Of a stretch of 64,000 bases of DNA, positions 33,616 to 41,219 are shown piece by piece; the stretch's first letter is position 1; the number at the start of each line of letters is the position of its first letter. Both the position numbers and the translations under genes were made by a program. This stretch comes from Paractinoplanes toevensis (lineage in GTDB: Bacteria > Actinomycetota > Actinomycetes > Mycobacteriales > Micromonosporaceae). The stretch spans positions 29,313 to 93,312 of the forward strand of contig NZ_BOQN01000084.1 of assembly GCF_018332695.1 (NCBI RefSeq), in the 5' to 3' direction. Below the pieces are notes generated by a model that made no database searches, was not told the origin of the DNA, and saw nothing but the letters and a program-made list of their open reading frames with translations.

Positions 33616-34685
33616 GCGGCGATCGATCCGGCTGGTTCCAGGCCGAGCCACTCGGCCAGCGACTCGATCTCGCGGGTCAGCTCGGCCTCGTCGAACGGCT
33701 CGTCCTCGTGGATGGCGTCCACTCGCAGCACGCCGGCCTTGCGGTCGGCGGTGGCGTCGAGCTTGCCGACCAGGCGGTCGCCGGCCAGGATCGGCAGCGC
33801 CCAGTAACCCCAGCGGCGCTTGGCGACCGGCTTGTACATCTCCAGCTGGTAGTCGAACTCCAGCAGATCGACCATGCGTTTCCGGTCGTAGACGAGCCGG
33901 TCCAACGGGGACAGCAGCGCCACCCGGCCCTCGAAGGGCTGGTCCAGCTGGGCCGGGTCGACCCGCCACCGGCCGCGCACGCCCTCGACGACCGCCTCCT
34001 CACCGGCCTCGCCCACCCCGTTCGGCTCGATCATCGTCTCCGCGGCCCGTGCCCGCGCGATGCCCAGCGCGCCCAGCCGGCGCTCGTCGCGGAGTCGCCG
34101 GGCCTCCTCGAGCGGGATCGCGGGCGCGTCCGGGTAGACCCGCGAGGCCAGGTCGAACAGCCGCTCGCCGCGCCGCCGGGACGACACCGCGACCTCACCG
34201 GCGGCCAGCATCATCTCGAGCATCTGGATGACGTTGCGGTCGTTCGTCCAGCCCGTCGATCGCCACGGCACTACGCACGTGTCCGGTAGCTCACGCGCCG
34301 ACGAAGGCCCCTCGGCGGTGAGACGCCGCAGGATGTCGCGGCGGCACGCGTCGTTCGCCCGCACCCACTCCCGCGGTTGAGCCCGCCGGGCCTCCATCTC
34401 GGCCCGGTGGAGCGGGAGATCGGCCGCCGGGCGGATCAGACCGCGCAGCTCCAGCAGTTCCCGGGAGGCGAGCGCGTCGGTGAGGTCGGCCGGCGAGTAT
34501 GCCGGGCCGAGCCGGCTCCAGGCGACGAGGTGCGCGTTCGGCGCGACCGCGGCGGTCTGGTCGTACTGCAGCAGGGTCAGCCCGTGCACCAGGTCGAGCA
34601 GCCCGTCGGGGCGGGCGGCGTCGAGCAGCTGCGCCCGCACCGCGATCCGCCGCGCCTCCGCCCGGGAGAGCTGATGTGCACCCAC
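33612..34685 (-). CDS. AlkZ/YcaQ-like winged-helix DNA glycosylase-family protein
   Basis: A 357-residue protein of the HTH_42 family (YcaQ/AlkZ). The catalytic-loop motif is QYD in LTLLQYDQTA, the Q-hydrophobic-D form found in YcaQ-type enzymes, rather than the QxQ form of AlkZ. WALPILAGDRLVGKLDATADRKAGVLRV is typical of the family C-terminal domain. Members excise bulky or cross-linked DNA bases, some as self-resistance to natural products. GTG at 34685 is chosen because it lies just before the conserved start and follows AGGGTCGGGG, 10 bp after the upstream gene. Confidence 0.83.
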   Translation of the reverse strand: MGAHQLSRAEARRIAVRAQLLDAARPDGLLDLVHGLTLLQYDQTAAVAPNAHLVAWSRLGPAYSPADLTDALASRELLELRGLIRPAADLPLHRAEMEARRAQPREWVRANDACRRDILRRLTAEGPSSARELPDTCVVPWRSTGWTNDRNVIQMLEMMLAAGEVAVSSRRRGERLFDLASRVYPDAPAIPLEEARRLRDERRLGALGIARARAAETMIEPNGVGEAGEEAVVEGVRGRWRVDPAQLDQPFEGRVALLSPLDRLVYDRKRMVDLLEFDYQLEMYKPVAKRRWGYWALPILAGDRLVGKLDATADRKAGVLRVDAIHEDEPFDEAELTREIESLAEWLGLEPAGSIAA

Positions 34686-34695
34686 GGCCCCGACC

Positions 34696-35505
34696 CTAGT
34701 CGTGTTCGGGTTCGGCCAGGGGGTCGGCACCGGCCAGGAAGGCGGTTACCCGGGCGTGCAGGCGGGTCGCGCCGATCGCCGCCGACCAGCGGGCGACCTC
34801 GGTGGCGAGGGCTTGGGCGCCGGCCTCGTCGCCCGTCCGGCGGTGCAGCGCGGCCAGCAGGAACTGCTGCGACAGCGTGCCGGGAACCGCGCCCGCGGCG
34901 GCGCCCAGCTCGGTGGCCCGCTCCCAGCGGTGCCGGGCGCCGTCGAAGTCGCCGTCGTCGTAGTCGTGGTCGCCGAGGTGCCGCAGGGCCTCCCGGGCGA
35001 GCAGGCCGTCGCGGCCGGCCACCGCCAGCGCCGCCTCGTAGTGGGCCGGCGCCACCTGGCGTTCGGCCCGCAGGTTGTCGGCGATCCAGCCGAGGCACAT
35101 CTCCGCCCAGCCGCGCTGGTTGTCATCGTCGGCCCGCTCCCGCAGGGCCACCGCGCGCCGGCCGAGGTCGGCGATCGCGGCCGGGTCCTTGCCCCACGGG
35201 CCGAGCCGCAGTTCGTCCTCGGCGTGCAGCAGTTGGAAGTAGTCGTACTGCACCCGGAGGAAGTCCAGCCGCCACCCGGATTCCGGGCCGCAGGCGGCCA
35301 GCCGTTCGCCCGCATCGGAGCCGGCGAACCACTCGCCGGCCAGGGCCACCTCCGCCGCCGCGAGATCGAGTGCCGCCCGCTCGGGCGGGTCGACCACGGC
35401 CGCGTCCAGGAGAGCCAGCGCCCGTTCCCATCGCCCGGCGTTGGCCAGCTCCCGCGCCGCCGCCACCACTTCGTCCACTGCGATCACTGCCCCGTTGGTA
35501 GTCAT
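34696..35505 (-). CDS. Alpha-helical TPR-like protein of unknown function
   Basis: A 269-residue soluble protein rich in Ala, Leu, Glu and Arg with repeated helical pairs (RWERALALLDAAVV, RWEREATELG-like RHRWERATELGAAAG, LHRRTGDEAGAQALATEVARW), reminiscent of tetratricopeptide repeats. No catalytic motif. ATG at 35505 is chosen from two upstream possibilities because the operator-like palindrome begins 12 bp further out. It is divergent from a MarR gene and heads a unit with the YcaQ-like gene. Confidence 0.6.
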   Translation of the reverse strand: MTTNGAVIAVDEVVAAARELANAGRWERALALLDAAVVDPPERAALDLAAAEVALAGEWFAGSDAGERLAACGPESGWRLDFLRVQYDYFQLLHAEDELRLGPWGKDPAAIADLGRRAVALRERADDDNQRGWAEMCLGWIADNLRAERQVAPAHYEAALAVAGRDGLLAREALRHLGDHDYDDGDFDGARHRWERATELGAAAGAVPGTLSQQFLLAALHRRTGDEAGAQALATEVARWSAAIGATRLHARVTAFLAGADPLAEPEHD

Positions 35506-35516
35506 GGCCGGGACGG

Positions 35517-35534
35517 TAGTTTTCCGAAAAACTA
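35517..35534. promoter_or_regulatory. MarR-type palindrome TAGTTTT-CCGA-AAAACTA
   Basis: Perfect 7-bp arms with a 4-bp spacer, in the 59-bp gap between the divergent TPR-like and MarR genes. Size and symmetry fit a MarR operator that would control both genes. Confidence 0.7.
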
Positions 35535-35564
35535 TCCACAAGAAAATCACTTCGAGGGGGCATC

Positions 35565-36053
35565 GTGCGCGACTCCGTGGACCGGCATGTCGAGCTCTGG
35601 CAGCGCGAGCACGACTGGCTCGACCCGCTCACCGAGGCGATCTTCGCGCGGCTGCACACGCTGACCCGGTACGCGGCGCAGTACCGCCGCGAGACCCTGG
35701 CCGAGGGCGGCCTCAAGCTCTGGCAGTTCAAGATCCTGTTGACCCTGCGCCGCCTCGGACCGCCCTATGCGGCCAGTCCTTCCCAGCTCGCCGACCTGCT
35801 CGGCCTGACCCGCGGCGCCCTCTCCAACCGCCTGGCCGGCGTCGAGAGCGCCGGCCTGATCACCCGCACCCACCCGGGCGGCGACCGGCGCCGGGTCGAG
35901 GTGCGGCTCACCGACGCCGGTTATGCGGCGTTCGAACGGCACGCCAGCACCGAGGGCCGCGGCGAGAACCGGCTCCTCGAACCGCTGACTGCCGAGGAGC
36001 GCCGGACGCTCGCCGATCTGCTGCGCAAGCTTCTGGTCAACGCTGAGTCATGA
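35565..36053 (+). CDS. MarR-family regulator
   Basis: A 162-residue winged-helix repressor (LWQFKILLTLRRLG..SPSQLADLLGLTRGALSNRLAGVESAGLITRTHPGGDRRRVEVRLTDAG); the wing motif DRRRVEVRLT is canonical. It starts with GTG behind GAGGGGG. It probably represses itself and the divergent TPR-like/YcaQ-like unit through the palindrome between them. Ligand unknown. Confidence 0.9.
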   Translation: MRDSVDRHVELWQREHDWLDPLTEAIFARLHTLTRYAAQYRRETLAEGGLKLWQFKILLTLRRLGPPYAASPSQLADLLGLTRGALSNRLAGVESAGLITRTHPGGDRRRVEVRLTDAGYAAFERHASTEGRGENRLLEPLTAEERRTLADLLRKLLVNAES

Positions 36054-36174
36054 CGGCGGTGTCCACATCGCGCCATGGCGCTGGTGCGGCAGTTCTGGGT
36101 CTGTCGGAAAGGCGCCCTACGTCTTCAAAATTTGAACCGCTGCCCCACCGCCGGTTGCTCGAAGGAGACCCACC

Positions 36175-36357
36175 ATGCGGCAACTGTCCGTGCTGACCGG
36201 CGCCCCGATCGGCGCCGCAGCCGCGGCGGGGTCATCAATACCCCCGGCCGCACCGGCCCGCGCCGCCACGCGCGGCCGCCCCGCCCGCCGCCCCCGGCGG
36301 ACGGACGCGGCCCAGTATCCAGTGCCGGTGCGGCCGGGCTCGGCGGACCCGTCATGA
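36175..36357 (+). CDS. Doubtful 60-residue open frame in a 323-bp gap
   Basis: Between the MarR gene and the LuxR-type regulator (36054-36376) the only candidate is a 60-residue frame starting MRQLSVLTGAPIGAAAAAG with a strong ribosome site (GAAGGAG, 7-8 nt before ATG). The body is Arg/Pro/Ala-rich without a domain, so the signal may be the remains of a decayed gene. Nothing else is seen in this gap. Confidence 0.25.
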   Translation: MRQLSVLTGAPIGAAAAAGSSIPPAAPARAATRGRPARRPRRTDAAQYPVPVRPGSADPS

Positions 36358-36376
36358 TCCCGCTGGGTTACGGCGG

Positions 36377-37315
36377 TCAGAGCCACCCGCGTTTTGCCGC
36401 CTGGAAGGCCAGGCCGGCCCGGCTGTCCACGCCGGCCACCAGCATCAGGCGATCGAGGCGGCGCTGCACGGTCCGCTTGCTCACCTGGAGGTGGGTGGCG
36501 ATCGATTTGTCCGGCATGCCCGCCACCACCAGGGACAGCAGCAATCGGTCGGGCTGGTCGGTCGACTCGCCGAGCAGCGGCGTCGCCCGCTCCCAGTAGC
36601 TCTCGAACAGCGCGATCAGCGCGTCGAGCAGCTCGGAGGACCGGATCAGCGCCGCGGTGGGCTGCCCGGCGCCGCGGGCGGCATCCGGGACGAGCGGGCA
36701 GATGGCCAGGTTGCGGTCGGCGATGGCCAGGCGTACGGGAAGGACCGGCAGCGTACGGGCCTGTTCACCCATCCCCACCGCCTCGACGATGCTCGCCAGT
36801 TCCCCGGGCTTGTCGAGCAGCGCTCGCTCGTAGATCGCCCGGTAGCGCACGCCGCGGGTCAGCGCCGGCGTCTCCTCGGCGTTCTCCGTTCCGTACATGG
36901 CGATCGGGTTGGCCCGGCAGAACCAGCGGATCTCCTCCTTGGCCGAGTCCTGCATCTCGCGCAGCCGTTCGCGCAGGGCGGGTGCGCCCACCACGATCTC
37001 CATGAGGTGTTCGGCACTGCGCCAGCGGGTGTTGCTGCGGTACTCCTCGCTGAGCGCGGCCACCATGTGCCGGGCGGACTCGAGGTGCTCCTGCTCGCGC
37101 AGCAGCACCTCACCGAGCGCGACGTCGGGCGGTAACGCACGGTACGTCGGGCCGGCCGTCACGAGACCGCGGCGTCGTAACTCCTCCAGCACGGCGAGGG
37201 CGTGGCCGGAACCGATCCCGGCCCGTTCCGCGAACTCCTCGACACCGGCCCCGGCCATCCGCACCAGCAGCCGGTAGGCCTGCTCCTCGGACTGCGGCAA
37301 GAGATCCACGGGCAC
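36377..37315 (-). CDS. TrmB-like/LuxR-type transcriptional regulator
   Basis: A 312-residue regulator. The N-terminus is a TrmB-like winged helix (SEEQAYRLLVRMAGAGVEEFAERAGIGSGHALAVLEELRRRGLV), the middle a PLD-like/TrmB effector part (RERLREMQDSAKEEIRWFCRANP), and the C-terminus a LuxR-type helix-turn-helix (LLSLVVAGMPDKSIATHLQVSKRTVQRRLDRLM). GTG at 37315 is the likely start (GTG at 37309 is possible). It follows the PLP decarboxylase by 13 bp on the same strand, so it is probably co-transcribed. Confidence 0.78.
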   Translation of the reverse strand: MPVDLLPQSEEQAYRLLVRMAGAGVEEFAERAGIGSGHALAVLEELRRRGLVTAGPTYRALPPDVALGEVLLREQEHLESARHMVAALSEEYRSNTRWRSAEHLMEIVVGAPALRERLREMQDSAKEEIRWFCRANPIAMYGTENAEETPALTRGVRYRAIYERALLDKPGELASIVEAVGMGEQARTLPVLPVRLAIADRNLAICPLVPDAARGAGQPTAALIRSSELLDALIALFESYWERATPLLGESTDQPDRLLLSLVVAGMPDKSIATHLQVSKRTVQRRLDRLMLVAGVDSRAGLAFQAAKRGWL

Positions 37316-37328
37316 ACTGTAAGAGGCT

Positions 37329-38444
37329 CTACCGATCGGCGTCTCCCCCCACCGGCGGCAGGCACACCGTGCGCAGCGGCGGGAACCCGTTGAAGCCCAC
37401 CGATGCGTAAGTGGCCGTGTACGCACCGGTGCCGTGGATCTGCACGATGTCGCCCGGCCGCAACGCCAGCGGCAGCTCGTAGTGCGCCTTCTGGTAGAGG
37501 ATGTCGACGCTGTCGCAGGTCGGGCCGGCCAGCACGACCGGGGCGGTGATCGCGCCGTCGTGCGGGGTGGTCAGGCGGTACTGGATCGCCTCGTCCTCGG
37601 TCTCGGCCAGGCCACCGAAGCGGCCCACGTCCAGGTAGACCCAGCGGGGCTCGTCGGCGTACGACTTGCGGGACACCAGCACCACCTCGGTGTGCAGCAC
37701 CCCGGCCGGGGCCGCGATGTAGCGTCCCGGCTCGATCATCAGCGCCGGCCGGTCGCCGAAGTGGGCCGCCACGGCGGCGTCGATGGCCGCCGCGTACTTC
37801 TCGATCGGGGCCACCTCGGTCTGGTAGTCGACCGGGAAGCCGCCACCGCAGTTGAGCAGGCGCAACGTGATGCCGTCGGCGCCCAGGCGGGTGAAGATCG
37901 CGGCGGCCTCGGCGATGCTCGGCTCCCAGCGGCCCGGGTCCAACTGCTGCGAGCCGACGTGGAAACAGATGCCGGCCGGGTCGAGGCCGTGCGCCGCGGC
38001 CCACCGGATCAGGTCGACCGCCATCTCCGGCGCGCACCCGAACTTGCGGCTCAGCGGCCATCGCGCGCCCTTGCTGGAGGCCAGCACCCGGCAGATCACC
38101 GCCGCTCCGGGCGCGTTGTCGGCGAGCTTCTCCAATTCGCCGAGACTGTCGAAGGCGAAGGTCCGAACACCCTTTGCGTACGCGTACGCGATGTCCTCGG
38201 CCTTTTTGATGGTGTTGCCGAAGGACAATGTGGACGGGTGCGCGCCGGCCTCGAGGGCCATGTCGACCTCGGCCCGGCTGGCCACGTCGAAGTGGCAGCC
38301 GGCTCGGACCAGTTCGAGCAGCAGGGTGGGCTCGGGATTGGCCTTGACCGCGTAGTAGACCGGCGTGCCGTCAAAAGCCGCGGCGATGCGGCGATATTGG
38401 GCGACGGCCGCGGAAATGTCGACGAGAAGGTAGGGCGTGTCCAT
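37329..38444 (-). CDS. Type III PLP-dependent (ornithine/diaminopimelate-type) decarboxylase
   Basis: A 371-residue alanine-racemase-fold decarboxylase. The PLP Lys34 lies in VYYAVKANP, with FDVASRAEVDMAL, HVGSQ, the glycine loop LLNCGGGFPVDY, EPGRYIA for phosphate binding and the catalytic Cys in GPTCDSVDILY. The TCDSxD form is that of eukaryote-type ornithine decarboxylases that make putrescine; lysine or another basic amino acid is possible. It lies between two regulator genes on the same strand, with gaps of 21 and 13 bp. Confidence 0.9.
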   Translation of the reverse strand: MDTPYLLVDISAAVAQYRRIAAAFDGTPVYYAVKANPEPTLLLELVRAGCHFDVASRAEVDMALEAGAHPSTLSFGNTIKKAEDIAYAYAKGVRTFAFDSLGELEKLADNAPGAAVICRVLASSKGARWPLSRKFGCAPEMAVDLIRWAAAHGLDPAGICFHVGSQQLDPGRWEPSIAEAAAIFTRLGADGITLRLLNCGGGFPVDYQTEVAPIEKYAAAIDAAVAAHFGDRPALMIEPGRYIAAPAGVLHTEVVLVSRKSYADEPRWVYLDVGRFGGLAETEDEAIQYRLTTPHDGAITAPVVLAGPTCDSVDILYQKAHYELPLALRPGDIVQIHGTGAYTATYASVGFNGFPPLRTVCLPPVGGDADR

Positions 38445-38465
38445 CCATCTCCCCCGGGGATCTGA

Positions 38466-38954
38466 TCAGTGGAACGGTTCGCCGAAGGTTTCCCGGATGC
38501 GGTAGAGGTCGCGCAGCCGGGGCTCGGTGGTGCCGGCCACCCAGCGGCTGATGGTCTTGGTGGAGACCTCGAGCCGGCGGGCGGCCGCCTCCATGGTCAG
38601 GCCTTCCGCTCGCAGTCGCCCGCTGAGCCAGGCCGCGAAGGACGGCGCGGGCCCGGCTGCCTTCGGCCGCGGGCCGGGAACGGGGTCCACCGGGCTGGAC
38701 GGCACGAAGAGCACGTCCACTTCGGCCGAATCGGGGAAGATGCGCATCGAGACCTGGATCGTGCCGGCCGCGCCGGCCCCGTCGAGCAGCACGTCGGCGA
38801 CGCGTTCGCAGAGGTGGCGGACGTCGTCGTCGGAGACCGGGGTCTCGGTCAGCTGGCGGCGCACGAAGTCGCGGACGTCCGGCAGCGCGGCCGGGCGGGC
38901 GGGAAACGACTGCGACACCACCTCGAGCGGCAGGATCTCGACGTTCTCCGGCAT
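38466..38954 (-). CDS. XRE-type helix-turn-helix regulator with N-terminal unknown domain
   Basis: A 162-residue protein. The C-terminal half is an XRE/Cro helix-turn-helix (FAAWLSGRLRAEGLTMEAAARRLEVSTKTISRWVAGTTEPRLRDLYRIRETFG). The N-terminal 85 residues (PDVRDFVRRQLTETPVSDDDVRHLCERVADVLLDGAG...VSMRIFPDSAEVDVLFV) resemble the first half of an anti-sigma HATPase-like fold without its ATP-binding motifs. It heads the decarboxylase operon and is divergent from the first hydrogenase small subunit, so it could control either. Confidence 0.7.
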   Translation of the reverse strand: MPENVEILPLEVVSQSFPARPAALPDVRDFVRRQLTETPVSDDDVRHLCERVADVLLDGAGAAGTIQVSMRIFPDSAEVDVLFVPSSPVDPVPGPRPKAAGPAPSFAAWLSGRLRAEGLTMEAAARRLEVSTKTISRWVAGTTEPRLRDLYRIRETFGEPFH

Positions 38955-39056
38955 CGCGCCTCCTCTTCTTGACGCAGAAGCTTACGGTGACCGACCGAAC
39001 CCGATCGAGTGACGAGGCCCTTTCACGTCTCGGGCCGCGCGCGTAGCGTGCCGGGG

Positions 39057-40028
39057 ATGGGCGAGCCGGTTCTGCACATTCTGTGGATGAACGGCGGCCT
39101 GAGCTGCGACGGCGAGTCCGTCGCGCTGACCGCCGCGACCCAGCCGAGCATCGAGGAGATCGTCGCCGGGGCGCTGCCCGGGTTGCCGCAGATCGCGCTG
39201 CACTGGCCGTATTTCGACTTCGACAGTGGACCGGACGGCGGCGAGGGCAGCTTCATCGAGTGGTGGCACCGGGCCGCGCGGGGTGAGCTGGAGCCGTTCA
39301 TCCTGATCGTCGAGGGTTCGGTGCCGGACGAGACGAACAAGCCGGACGGCTACTGGTCGGGGTTCGGCAACGACCCGGTGACCGGGCAGCCGATCACCGC
39401 GAGCGCGTGGCTGGACCGGCTCGCGCCGAAGGCCACCGCGGTGATGGCGGTGGGCACCTGCGCGGCGTACGGCGGGGTGCACGCGATGGCCGGCAATCCG
39501 ACCGGGGCCATGGGCGTGCCCGACTACCTGGGCTGGGACTGGAAGTCGAAGGCGGGCTTGCCGATCGTGTGCGTGCCGGGCTGCCCGACCCACCCCGACA
39601 ATCTGGCCGAGACGATCCTGCACCTGCTCTACCAGGTGGGCGGCCACGCACCGAAGCTCGATCTGGACGAGTCGCTGCGGCCGCGCTGGCTGTTCGAGCA
39701 GACCGTGCACGCCGGCTGCGACCGGGCGTCCTTCTACGACTCCAGTGACTTCGCGGACGGCTACGGCTCGACGAACTGCCTGGTCAAGGTCGGGTGCTGG
39801 GGCCAGGTCGTGCGGTGCAACGTGGCCAAACGCGGGTGGATCAACGGGGTGGGCGGCTGCCCGAACGTGGGTGGCATCTGCATCGCGTGCACGATGCCCG
39901 GTTTCCCGGACAAATTCATGCCGTTCATGGAGGCGCCGGCTGCGAAGGCCGCGGCCGCGCCGGGTGGTTACGCACCGTTGATCCGTACGCTTCGGGGGTT
40001 CACGCTGCGTGTGGCGGCCGGGCGGTGA
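39057..40028 (+). CDS. Orphan second [NiFe] hydrogenase small subunit (group 1h-like)
   Basis: A 323-residue iron-sulfur subunit closely similar to the small subunit at 42315-43331. It has no Tat signal, as usual for group 1h. Cluster-binding motifs are kept: SCDGES, VGTCAAYGG, VPGCPTHPDN, TVHAGCDR, KVGCWG, RCNVAKRGW, GCPNVGGICIACTMPGFPD. In the proximal-cluster motif the fourth ligand position is Glu20, where the main copy has Asp21. No large subunit follows; the stop overlaps a NifU-like gene (GTGA). It may be a spare electron-transfer subunit or a relic. Confidence 0.9.
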   Translation: MGEPVLHILWMNGGLSCDGESVALTAATQPSIEEIVAGALPGLPQIALHWPYFDFDSGPDGGEGSFIEWWHRAARGELEPFILIVEGSVPDETNKPDGYWSGFGNDPVTGQPITASAWLDRLAPKATAVMAVGTCAAYGGVHAMAGNPTGAMGVPDYLGWDWKSKAGLPIVCVPGCPTHPDNLAETILHLLYQVGGHAPKLDLDESLRPRWLFEQTVHAGCDRASFYDSSDFADGYGSTNCLVKVGCWGQVVRCNVAKRGWINGVGGCPNVGGICIACTMPGFPDKFMPFMEAPAAKAAAAPGGYAPLIRTLRGFTLRVAAGR

Positions 40029-40471
40029 CGTCGGCCGAGGACACCGCCCGCCGGATCGACGAGGTGCTCGCCGAGTTGCACGACCGTGCCGGGCTCGGCG
40101 AGGAGCTGATCGGGCTGCTCGTCGGGCTCTACGGCGACGGCCTGGCCCGGATCGTGACGGCGCTCGGCCCGTCCGTGACGGCCGAGCTCGCCGCGGACCC
40201 GGTCGTGGCGAGCCTCCTGCTGATTCACGACCTGCACCCCGTACCGCTGGCGGAGCGGATCGGAACCGCGTTGGCCGGCACCGACGCTGATCTTCTCGGC
40301 GTCGATGACGCCGGGGTCGTGCACCTGCTGGTGCGGGCCGCCGGTTGCGGGGTGTCGAGCCGGATCGAGGCGGCCGTCCGGCGGGCGGCGCCCGAGGTGA
40401 CAGCTGTGGACATCGCGGTCGCGGCACCGCTGCTGCAGGTCTCGCTGCGCCCCGGACTGGCCCACGCCTAG
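40025..40471 (+). CDS. NifU-C-like hydrogenase-associated protein, first copy
   Basis: A 148-residue protein paralogous to the one at 45082-45498 (shared pattern RIDEVLAEL..., LVGLYGDGLARIV, VVASLLLIHDLHPVPLAERI). The C-terminal part resembles the NifU scaffold domain (GCGVSSRIEAAVRRAAPEVTAVDI), but the CxxC cluster site is reduced to one Cys. Similar genes accompany actinobacterial hydrogenases. It overlaps the orphan small subunit by 4 bp. Confidence 0.72.
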   Translation: MTSAEDTARRIDEVLAELHDRAGLGEELIGLLVGLYGDGLARIVTALGPSVTAELAADPVVASLLLIHDLHPVPLAERIGTALAGTDADLLGVDDAGVVHLLVRAAGCGVSSRIEAAVRRAAPEVTAVDIAVAAPLLQVSLRPGLAHA

Positions 40472-40518
40472 TTGTCGCGCATCATCCCCCGGAAGCCCTA
40501 CCGCCGCCCCGGACTCGC

Positions 40519-40534
40519 CGGACAGAACTGTCCG
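40519..40534. promoter_or_regulatory. Palindrome CGGACAG-AA-CTGTCCG
   Basis: Perfect 7-bp arms around AA in the 208-bp gap 40472-40679; a further GGACAG half lies at about 40601. It may be an operator for the next gene or a weak terminator of the preceding pair. Confidence 0.45.
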
Positions 40535-40679
40535 CCACCGCCGTGACCAGGCACGCCGGTGATCGCCGGGAGGCCGTCCCGCTCCACATCTGGCGGACAG
40601 CCCTGGGGACTGGTGAGCATCACCGCAGGTCGGGCAGCCTGAACCGGTCCCCAACACGACTCTTAAGGGGTGGACGGCC

Positions 40680-41219
40680 TTGTTCTGGCAACGACTCACC
40701 GCGCAACGAGCGCTGATCGACGTACCGGTGGACGGACGCGGATCACGCCGATCACACACCCCGTTGGTCATCCGCGAGCCGGAAGCCGGCTGGTGGGAGG
40801 CGCAGACCCGGTCGACCGTCTCGGTCGCCGCGGTGCTGGAGAGCGAGGCCGGCCGCGACCCGGAGCAGGTCGGCGCCCGGCTCGCCGAGGTGGCCACCGA
40901 CGACGAACTGCTGGTGGTGATCGGGGCCGGCGGGCACACCGTGCGGGACGCCATCGTGACCGAGCTGCGCACCCTGCTCCCGCTGCACCGGGTGGTCACG
41001 ATGCGGATGCGGCACCGGCACGGCGAACTGCTGCGGGACGCGGCCACGGTCGAGCGGTTGCTGGACGCGGGGAACCTGCCGGTGGTGGTGACGCCGCCGG
41101 CGGCGCTGCACGACGTGACCGCGGAGATCGCCAGCTATCTGCGGGCCGATCGGGTGCTGCGAGTCCTGCGCACCGAGCTGCACCAGGTGTGGCAGCGCCC
41201 CTCGATCAACCTCAACTGA
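40680..41219 (+). CDS. Unknown protein, remotely amino-acid-kinase-like
   Basis: A 179-residue soluble protein starting with TTG behind a good ribosome site (AAGGGG at 40665-40670). No family is confidently recognised. The stretch LLVVIGAGGHTVRDAIVTEL ... VERLLDAGNLPVVVTPPAALHDV ... YLRADRVLRV recalls the nucleotide-binding core of carbamate/acetylglutamate kinases, but the full motif set is absent. Its place inside the hydrogenase locus suggests an accessory job. It ends 8 bp inside the convergent hypB gene. Confidence 0.6.
   Translation: MFWQRLTAQRALIDVPVDGRGSRRSHTPLVIREPEAGWWEAQTRSTVSVAAVLESEAGRDPEQVGARLAEVATDDELLVVIGAGGHTVRDAIVTELRTLLPLHRVVTMRMRHRHGELLRDAATVERLLDAGNLPVVVTPPAALHDVTAEIASYLRADRVLRVLRTELHQVWQRPSINLN

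Noticed and set aside
36075..36599. 174-codon frame running from the MarR gene into the LuxR-type regulator
   Set aside because: Arg/Pro-rich translation without domain, overlapping the real regulator on the opposite strand.
39057..40028. Idea that the first small-subunit gene is a pseudogene
   Set aside because: The reading frame is intact, all Fe-S ligand motifs are retained apart from the conservative Asp-to-Glu change, and the next gene is translationally coupled.
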